Assembly: GCF_014697105.1 (NCBI RefSeq)
Contig: NZ_JACJRF010000009.1
Span: 62,001-126,000 of the forward strand
Length of the DNA: 64,000 bases
Direction: 5' to 3'
From: Anabaena subtropica FACHB-260
GTDB taxonomy: Bacteria > Cyanobacteriota > Cyanobacteriia > Cyanobacteriales > Nostocaceae
Positions 57,817 through 64,000 of this stretch are shown piece after piece; positions within the stretch are counted from its first letter, which is position 1, and every line of letters starts with the position of its first letter. The position numbers and the translations under genes are program-made. A model generated the notes under the pieces. The model was not told the DNA's origin. It was given only the letters and a program-made list of their open reading frames with translations, and searched no databases.

Positions 57817-59136
57817 ATGACACAGGTTTCCAGAAGAAAATTTCTTTTCACTACTACTGGGGCGGCTGCGGCTTCTATTTTGGCTCATGGCTGCACCTCC
57901 AACACTTCTAACTCAGGCACAAATCAAGCACCCACAGCCGCACCAGCTGCTAATGTCACTACAGTTGCTAACGCCCCCAAGGTAGAAACAACCAAAGCCA
58001 AGCTAGGATTCATTGCCTTAACCGATGCTGCGCCTTTAATTATTGCTAAAGAGAAAGGCTTATTTGCTAAATATGGCATGACCGATGTTGAAGTCATCAA
58101 ACAAACATCTTGGCCAGTCACCCGTGATAACTTAAAAATCGGCTCCTCTGGTGGTGGTATTGATGGCGCGCATATCCTCAGCCCTATGCCTTATCTAATG
58201 ACCATCAATAATATAGTGCCGATGTATATCTTGGCACGGTTAAACACTAACGGTCAGGCCATATCTGTAGCAAATCAATTTAAAGAACTCCAAGTTAATT
58301 TACAAAGCAACGCTCTCAAAGACGCATCCGCTAAAGCCAAAGCCAATAATAAAGCCTTAAAAGCTGGTATTACCTTCCCTGGCGGTACTCACGATTTATG
58401 GATGCGTTACTGGCTGGCGGCTGGCGGTATCAATCCAGACCAAGATGTAGTTTTGGAAGCCGTACCCCCACCACAAATGGTGGCAAACATGAAAGTTGGT
58501 ACTGTGGATGCTTTCTGTGTAGGAGAACCTTGGAACGCCCAGTTGGTAAACCAAAAAATAGGTTATTCAGCTTTAGTTACAGGCGAGTTGTGGAAAGACC
58601 ATCCAGAAAAAGCTTTTGCCATGCGCCAAGATTGGGTTAATCAAAACCCCAACGCCGCCCAAGCAGTTTTGATGGCAATTCTGGAAGCGCAACAATGGTG
58701 CGACAAGGCAGAAAACAAAGAAGAAATGTGTAAAATCTGTTCTGACCGCAAATATTTCAACGTTGCAGCCGCCGATATTGTAGAAAGGTCTAGAGGTAAT
58801 ATTGACTTTGGCGATGGGCGGACAGTGAAAGATTTTCCATATCGCATGAAGTTTTGGACAGATAATGCTTCCTATCCTTATAAGAGCCATGACATCTGGT
58901 TTTTAACAGAGAATATTCGCTGGGGCTATTTGCCAAAAGATACCAAGATTAAAGAAATTGTTGACCAAGTGAATAAAGAAGATTTGTGGAAAAAAGCTGC
59001 TAAAGCAATTAGTGTGCCTGAGTCTGAAATTCCTAGCAGTAGTTCTCGTGGAGTTGAAACTTTCTTTGATGGTGTGAAATTTGACCCAGAAAAGCCAGAA
59101 GAATATTTACAGAATTTAAAAATCAAAAAAGTCTAA
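57817..59136 (+). CDS. nrtA: Nitrate/nitrite-binding lipoprotein NrtA
   Basis: A 439-residue periplasmic solute-binding protein, anchored as a lipoprotein: Tat-type leader SRRKFLF at 5-11 and lipobox ending in Cys26. The fold is that of the ABC substrate-binding group with FIALTDAAPLIIAKEKGLFAKYG near the start and [15 protein letters not shown] in the middle. It captures nitrate and nitrite for the NrtB permease. It is the first transport gene after nirA. Confidence 0.95.
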   Translation: MTQVSRRKFLFTTTGAAAASILAHGCTSNTSNSGTNQAPTAAPAANVTTVANAPKVETTKAKLGFIALTDAAPLIIAKEKGLFAKYGMTDVEVIKQTSWPVTRDNLKIGSSGGGIDGAHILSPMPYLMTINNIVPMYILARLNTNGQAISVANQFKELQVNLQSNALKDASAKAKANNKALKAGITFPGGTHDLWMRYWLAAGGINPDQDVVLEAVPPPQMVANMKVGTVDAFCVGEPWNAQLVNQKIGYSALVTGELWKDHPEKAFAMRQDWVNQNPNAAQAVLMAILEAQQWCDKAENKEEMCKICSDRKYFNVAAADIVERSRGNIDFGDGRTVKDFPYRMKFWTDNASYPYKSHDIWFLTENIRWGYLPKDTKIKEIVDQVNKEDLWKKAAKAISVPESEIPSSSSRGVETFFDGVKFDPEKPEEYLQNLKIKKV

Positions 59137-59262
59137 TTCCATCAGGTTTCAGAATTCAGTAGTCAGAATCCAGAATTAAAATTTTTATTTTTTGGCTTGA
59201 AGACTTGAATTCTATTACTAATTAAAACACAAAGTCTTGTAACAAAGGAAACAATAGACAAT

Positions 59263-60102
59263 ATGGCTGCTGTTTTGGGGAGTCGTCCTATCAGAAAAAA
59301 ATCTCTCAATAATTTCAATAAATTACTTTTGAAAAAAGTAGTGCCGCCATTAGTAGCATTAGGAATTTTTTTAGTCATTTGGCAATTAGTTTGTTTGAAT
59401 CCTGACCTAAAATTACCAGGGCCAATAGAAACAATTGCAGAAACCTGGGATCCTTTTATTATTAATCCGTTTTTTGATAATGGTGGCAATGACAAAGGCT
59501 TGGGTTGGCAGATACTTAATAGCTTGGGACGGGTTGGTTTAGGCTTTTCACTAGCAGCAGTTGTGGGTGTTGTATTAGGAATTATAGTTGGAGCAAATAA
59601 AGTAATTTATACTGCTGTAGATCCCCTGTTTCAAGTATTGCGAACTGTACCGCCTTTGGCATGGCTACCTATTTCTCTGGCAGCATTTCAACAAGCTAAT
59701 CCTTCAGCAATTTTCGTAATTTTTATCACATCAATTTGGCCGATCATCATCAACACCACAGTAGGGGTACAACAGATTCCTCAAGATTATATCAATGTAG
59801 CTAAGGTTTTACGTCTTCGAGGAATAAAATACTTTTTTAAGATAGTATTTCCTGCTACTGTGCCTTATATTTTCACAGGTTTACGCATCGGCATTGGTTT
59901 ATCTTGGTTAGCAATTGTGGCAGCAGAAATGTTAGTTGGTGGTGTGGGTATTGGTTCGTTTATTTGGGATGCTTATAACACTACGACTGAAACTAATTTA
60001 AGTGAGATTATTTTGGCACTTATTTATGTTGGTTTAGTGGGTTTATTACTAGACAGATTAGTTGGTTTTGTTGCTAGTAAGGTTGTGGCAGAGGAGAAGT
60101 AG
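59263..60102 (+). CDS. nrtB: Nitrate ABC transporter permease NrtB
   Basis: A permease of 279 residues with about five or six membrane segments. The binding-protein-dependent transport motif (EAA loop) reads VAKVLRLRGIKYFFKIVFPATVPYIF. The N-terminal segment (VVPPLVALGIFLVIWQLV) starts the membrane part. It pairs with NrtC and NrtD ATPases, as encoded directly downstream. Confidence 0.95.
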   Translation: MAAVLGSRPIRKKSLNNFNKLLLKKVVPPLVALGIFLVIWQLVCLNPDLKLPGPIETIAETWDPFIINPFFDNGGNDKGLGWQILNSLGRVGLGFSLAAVVGVVLGIIVGANKVIYTAVDPLFQVLRTVPPLAWLPISLAAFQQANPSAIFVIFITSIWPIIINTTVGVQQIPQDYINVAKVLRLRGIKYFFKIVFPATVPYIFTGLRIGIGLSWLAIVAAEMLVGGVGIGSFIWDAYNTTTETNLSEIILALIYVGLVGLLLDRLVGFVASKVVAEEK

Positions 60103-60174
60103 TTAATAGTTGAAATTACTCTTAAAAGGCTGATGAATGTTGACTATTGACTAATGGATAAGGACTAATAACCA

Positions 60175-62148
60175 ATGACTAGTTTTGTGGAAATTGATCA
60201 CGTTGATCGGATATTTGATTTATCTAATGGTGGTAGATATATTGCTCTGAAAAATATTGAGTTGAAAATTAAAGAAGGGGAATTTATTTCTTTAATTGGA
60301 CACTCTGGATGTGGTAAATCTACCTTACTTAATATTATTGCCGGGTTGGATAGAGCTAGTGTTGGTGGTGTGACTTTGGAAGGTAGGGAAATTAGAGAAC
60401 CTAGTCCAGATAGGATGGTGGTGTTTCAAAATTATTCCTTGCTTCCTTGGTTGACTGTGCGGGAAAACGTCGCCTTGGCTGTAGATGAAGTTTATCAAGG
60501 TAAACCCAAAGGTCAACGTCGGGCAATTATCGAAGAACATATCGATATGGTGGGACTGCGCCTAGCGGCAAATAAGCGTCCTAGTGAGTTGTCTGGGGGG
60601 ATGAAACAACGGGTAGCGATCGCCCGCGCCTTAGCTACTCGTCCCAAGTTGTTGCTGTTAGACGAACCCTTTGGGGCTTTGGATGCCTTGACACGGGGGA
60701 GTTTGCAAGAACAATTGATGAAAATCTGCAATGAACATCAGATTACTTGCGTGATGGTGACACATGACGTAGATGAGGCGTTATTATTGAGCGATCGCGT
60801 CGTCATGCTGACGAATGGCCCAGAAGCACACATCGGGCAGATTCTCGAAGTTCCTATCCCCCGTCCCCGTCAGCGTTTGGAAGTAGTTAAACATCCCAGT
60901 TACTACAATTTGCGAAATGAAATAATTTACTTCCTCAATCAACAAAAGCTGGCTAAGAAACGCAAGACTCAACAGATTTCCGCACCAGTGACCACAGCTA
61001 AAGCCGTTTTGGAAATCGGTTTTATGCCTCTGACTGACTCTGCACCTTTAATTGTCGCCAAAGAAAAAGGCTTCTTTGCCAAGTACGGCTTAGATAATGT
61101 TATCCTTAGCCGGGCAAACAACTGGCAGGCGATCGCTTCGGGTGTGGTAACTGGCTCCTTAGACGCAGCCCAAATGCTTGCAGGAATGCCTATTGCTTTA
61201 ACTTTAGGCGCTGGTAGTCAAACACCAACTCCCATAGTCAACGCCTTAAATCTTTCTCGCAACGCCAACGCCTTCACCTTCAGCAAAAGATTATATAACC
61301 AAGGTGTAAGAACCCTAGCTGACTTAAAAGGGGTAATTGATGGTTCACCTGACAAAATTCTCACCTTGGGAGTAGTTCATCCCACATCCATGCAGAACTT
61401 AATTCTGCGTTACTGGTTAGCGGCTGGTGGTATAGATCCCGATAGAGATGTTAGCCTAACAGTCATTCCCCCAACCCAAATGGTAGCCCAACTCAAAGCC
61501 GGAAACATTGACGGTTACTGTGCGGGAGAACCTTGGAACTATCAAGCAGTCCATGATGATTTAGGCTTCGTTGCGGCTACAGCTTTAGAAATTTGGTCAG
61601 GACAGCCGAAAAAAGTCTTGGGAGTCAGAGAAGATTGGACGCAAAAGTACCCAGAAACCTACCTGAATCTCGTCAAAGCACTCCTAGAAGCCTGCAAGTA
61701 TTGTGACGACCTCCGCAACCGTGAAGAAATTCTCGAATTACTCTCTCGTCCCGAATATCTGGATGTGAATCCTGCATATATCCGCCCTGGTTTCATCGAC
61801 CCCTACGATCGCGGCGACGGTAAACCACCCCAACAACTCACAGGATACAACCAGTTTTATCTTAATCAAACCAACTATCCCAACCGCACCGAAATTTTGT
61901 GGATGGTAACACAAATGGCACGTTGGGGCTTAACACCCTTCCCGAAAAACTGGGTAGAAATAACTGAAAGAGTTTGCCGCACAGACATATTTGGTGCAGC
62001 AGCCCGCGACCTCGGCTTACTCGATATCGGGGAAGACAACCCCATTCACTTATTTGACGGTAAATATTTTAACCCATCTGAACCAATAGAATATCTCAAA
62101 AGCTTAGAAATTAAACGCCAAATACGTATTGAAGAAATATTTTTTTAG
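60175..62148 (+). CDS. nrtC: Nitrate ABC transporter ATPase NrtC with fused regulatory domain
   Basis: A 657-residue fusion. Residues 1-260 are an ABC ATPase: Walker [10 protein letters not shown] at 42-50, signature SGGMKQR, Walker [13 protein letters not shown] and VTHDVDEA. Residues from about 278 resemble NrtA ([21 protein letters not shown] and [14 protein letters not shown]) but lack a signal peptide; this domain is cytoplasmic and known from other cyanobacteria to mediate ammonium-dependent inhibition. The ATG start is in a repeat region. Confidence 0.96.
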   Translation: MTSFVEIDHVDRIFDLSNGGRYIALKNIELKIKEGEFISLIGHSGCGKSTLLNIIAGLDRASVGGVTLEGREIREPSPDRMVVFQNYSLLPWLTVRENVALAVDEVYQGKPKGQRRAIIEEHIDMVGLRLAANKRPSELSGGMKQRVAIARALATRPKLLLLDEPFGALDALTRGSLQEQLMKICNEHQITCVMVTHDVDEALLLSDRVVMLTNGPEAHIGQILEVPIPRPRQRLEVVKHPSYYNLRNEIIYFLNQQKLAKKRKTQQISAPVTTAKAVLEIGFMPLTDSAPLIVAKEKGFFAKYGLDNVILSRANNWQAIASGVVTGSLDAAQMLAGMPIALTLGAGSQTPTPIVNALNLSRNANAFTFSKRLYNQGVRTLADLKGVIDGSPDKILTLGVVHPTSMQNLILRYWLAAGGIDPDRDVSLTVIPPTQMVAQLKAGNIDGYCAGEPWNYQAVHDDLGFVAATALEIWSGQPKKVLGVREDWTQKYPETYLNLVKALLEACKYCDDLRNREEILELLSRPEYLDVNPAYIRPGFIDPYDRGDGKPPQQLTGYNQFYLNQTNYPNRTEILWMVTQMARWGLTPFPKNWVEITERVCRTDIFGAAARDLGLLDIGEDNPIHLFDGKYFNPSEPIEYLKSLEIKRQIRIEEIFF

Positions 62149-62231
62149 TCAACAGTCCACAGTTCTTCCTCGTCTCTCCTCATCTGCGCCTTTGCGTGAG
62201 AAATCATAAATCTATTCAGCACCCAAATAAT

Positions 62232-63065
62232 ATGCAAATAATCAATAAAAATAATCAACCCAACCTACAACCTCAAAAGACAGATAATTTCCTAGTCATT
62301 GAAGGTGTCAGCAAAATTTACCCCACTTCTGAAGGCCCTTACACTGTACTCGATGGAATTGACCTGAAAGTTCGTGAAGGCGAATTTGTCTGCTTAATTG
62401 GTCACTCTGGCTGCGGTAAATCAACCTTACTAAACATGATTTCTGGATTTAATACCCCAAGCGAAGGCGTAGTTCTCCTGCAAGACAAACCCATCACCGA
62501 ACCAGGCCCCGACCGGATGATGGTATTCCAAAACTACTGTCTACTCCCGTGGCTGAGTGTCTTTGAAAACGTTTACCTAGCCGTAGATGCAGTGTTTCCC
62601 AACAAAGCCCAAGCCGAAAAACGCGCCATTGTCAGAGAACATTTAGCAATGGTGGGTTTGACAGAAGCAGCCGACAAGAGACCCAGTCAGATTTCCGGGG
62701 GGATGAAACAACGAGTGGCGATCGCCCGCGCTTTATCCATTCGTCCCCAAGTGTTGATTCTCGATGAACCCTTCGGCGCATTAGATGCAATCACCAAAGA
62801 AGAATTACAAGAAGAACTACTGCAAATTTGGAGTGATCATCAAGTCACCGTCCTGATGATTACTCACGATATTGATGAAGCCCTATTCCTCGCCGACAGA
62901 GTTGTGATGATGACCAACGGCCCGTCCGCCCAAATCGGTGAAATCCTCGATATTCCCTTCGCCCGTCCCCGCAACCGCAGCCGCATCATGGAAGACCCAG
63001 AATACTACAACCTGCGAAACTACGCCCTAGATTTCTTGTATAACCGGTTTGCTCATGATGAGTAG
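62232..63065 (+). CDS. nrtD: Nitrate ABC transporter ATPase NrtD
   Basis: An ABC ATPase of 277 residues from ATG 62232; an upstream GTG at 62196 would add 12 residues but falls inside a dispersed repeat (GCGCCTTTGCGTGAGAAA). It has Walker [10 protein letters not shown], signature SGGMKQR and Walker [12 protein letters not shown], very similar to the N-terminal half of NrtC, but lacks the NrtA-like tail. It completes the NrtBCD core. Confidence 0.95.
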   Translation: MQIINKNNQPNLQPQKTDNFLVIEGVSKIYPTSEGPYTVLDGIDLKVREGEFVCLIGHSGCGKSTLLNMISGFNTPSEGVVLLQDKPITEPGPDRMMVFQNYCLLPWLSVFENVYLAVDAVFPNKAQAEKRAIVREHLAMVGLTEAADKRPSQISGGMKQRVAIARALSIRPQVLILDEPFGALDAITKEELQEELLQIWSDHQVTVLMITHDIDEALFLADRVVMMTNGPSAQIGEILDIPFARPRNRSRIMEDPEYYNLRNYALDFLYNRFAHDE

Positions 63066-63107
63066 TTAGTTGACAGTTGTTACTCTCCCTCATATCACGA
63101 GATTAGA

Positions 63108-64000
63108 ATGCTTAAAGAAATATTTTCATTCAGGGATCGTTACCGCATCTTACATCTAACTTGGTTTGCTTTCTTCTTATCATTTGTGGTGTGGTTTAAC
63201 TATGCTCCATTTCAAACAGCGATTAAAGAAGCGATCGGTTTAACTGAAGGACAAGTCAGAACGATCGCCATCTGTAACGTAGCTCTAACTGTGCCTGCGC
63301 GGATTATCATTGGCATGGTTTTAGATAAGTACGGGCCGAGAATTACTTACTCGCTGCTGCTGATGTATGCGGCTCTTCCCTGTCTGGCCTTTGCAATGGC
63401 GCAAAACTTCGGTCAGTTGGTAATCAGCCGCTTGGCATTGAGTATTGTGGGTGCTGGTTTTGTCATTGGTATCCGCATGGTGGCTGAATGGTTTTCACCC
63501 AAGGAGATTGGAGTAGCTGAAGGTATTTATGGCGGGTGGGGTAACTTTGGTTCGGCGGCTGCGGCTTTTACCTTACCTTCAATTGCTATAGCAACCGGCG
63601 TATTTGCGGCTGGTCAAATTAACTGGCGACTAGCGATCGCTCTCACTGGTATAGTTGCGGCTGTATATGGGGTGATATATTTCTTCAGCGTCCAAGACAC
63701 ACCCTCTGGTAAAGTTTATCAGCGTCCCAACCGTCACGGTGGTATAGAAGTTACTAGCCAAAAGAGTTTTTGGTTATTGATATTAACGAATATTCCCCTA
63801 GTTGGTATCTTGGGTGTATTAGCTTGGCGCATCGGACAAATTGGTTTAATCAATCAAACTCAATTAGTTATTGTTTACCTCCTCTTACTTGGTCTTTATC
63901 TCTTCCAAGCTTATAAGTGCTGGGATGTGAATCGAGATGTAGTCACGGGTAAGAAGAGGTACTCTACTGAAGAACGCTATGAATTTTCTCAGGTAGCAAT
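63108..64000 (+). CDS. nrtP: NrtP/NarK-type MFS nitrate transporter, cut by window end
   Basis: From ATG 63108 the frame stays open to the last base (297 codons; stop beyond the window). The protein starts MLKEIFSFRDRYRILHLTWF and has many membrane segments. The nitrate signature GGWGNFG is seen in IYGGWGNFGSAAAAF, and the MFS loop motif in IIGMVLDKYGPR. It belongs to the nitrate/nitrite porter family of NrtP and NarK. A soluble loop with VTGKKRYSTEERYEF appears before the cut. It lies 42 bases after nrtD and is likely in the same operon. The symbol is by similarity to the family. Confidence 0.88.
   Translation, partial: MLKEIFSFRDRYRILHLTWFAFFLSFVVWFNYAPFQTAIKEAIGLTEGQVRTIAICNVALTVPARIIIGMVLDKYGPRITYSLLLMYAALPCLAFAMAQNFGQLVISRLALSIVGAGFVIGIRMVAEWFSPKEIGVAEGIYGGWGNFGSAAAAFTLPSIAIATGVFAAGQINWRLAIALTGIVAAVYGVIYFFSVQDTPSGKVYQRPNRHGGIEVTSQKSFWLLILTNIPLVGILGVLAWRIGQIGLINQTQLVIVYLLLLGLYLFQAYKCWDVNRDVVTGKKRYSTEERYEFSQVA

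Noticed and set aside
62196-62231. GTG start for nrtD
   Set aside because: It lies within a dispersed repeat and the ATG at 62232 gives the normal N-terminus.

Overview
The window comes from a filamentous, probably heterocyst-forming cyanobacterium of the Nostoc/Anabaena type. The sequence signs are the very frequent HIP1 octamer (GCGATCGC), heptameric tandem repeats of the AGTCATT/CAATAGT/AATTTTG type in intergenic DNA, an allophycocyanin alpha-B gene (apcD), a protein with the Mo-nitrogenase C-terminal domain, DevBCA-type exporter genes, and a nirA-nrtABCD nitrate assimilation operon. No rRNA, tRNA, CRISPR array or intact insertion sequence was seen. The DNA looks chromosomal: mostly housekeeping genes with small islands of decayed accessory genes.

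Layout. 1-9.5 kb: a PEP-CTERM protein, a Tat-exported PhoX/DUF839 protein, an O-antigen-ligase-like membrane protein, a YaaW-like protein, an FAD oxidoreductase, a ComFB-like protein and an orphan HicB. 9.5-14.3 kb: an alpha/beta hydrolase and the protein-quality cluster tig, clpP, clpX. 15-19.3 kb: asd, dapA and rnj, the lysine/DAP branch plus RNase J. 20-27 kb: a Mo-nitro_C protein, a caspase-fold protein that has lost both catalytic residues, rpmF (L32), a sulfite-oxidase-like protein, an aldehyde dehydrogenase and a response regulator-histidine kinase. 27-32 kb: urease genes ureD, ureA, ureB and ureC, interrupted between ureB and ureC by an unrecognised AT-rich gene, a chimeric ureC/ureB relic and a truncated GxxExxY nuclease-fold relic; a further nuclease-fold relic follows ureC. 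32-38 kb: a hicB-hicA pair with a short HicA, groES-groEL under a perfect CIRCE operator, a NarL-type response regulator and a cytochrome P450. 38-45 kb: a MITE-like element, an Rpn-type nuclease gene broken by a stop codon, asnS, small conserved cyanobacterial proteins, an RsbW-like ATPase, rlmD and apcD. 45-53.7 kb: purL, purF, then a TetR-devB-devC-devA exporter operon with a palindromic operator. 53.9-64 kb: a HEAT-repeat protein, a Rieske lipoprotein, and the nitrate operon nirA-nrtA-nrtB-nrtC-nrtD behind a textbook NtcA site, followed by a second, MFS-type nitrate transporter cut by the window end.

Most genes act in known modules: nitrate is imported by NrtABCD and nitrite reduced by NirA; urea is hydrolysed by UreABC with UreD as accessory (ureEFG are not here); PurL and PurF belong to purine synthesis; Tig, ClpXP and GroESL handle protein folding and turnover. 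The least explained parts are the rearranged urease locus (27.0-30.4 kb), the pseudo-caspase (20.5-22.4 kb), the paired ABC and MFS nitrate transporters (57.8-64 kb) and the 44.5-45.2 kb intergenic region, which has a 33-bp tandem duplication, a terminator facing away from purL and a CRP-type palindrome.
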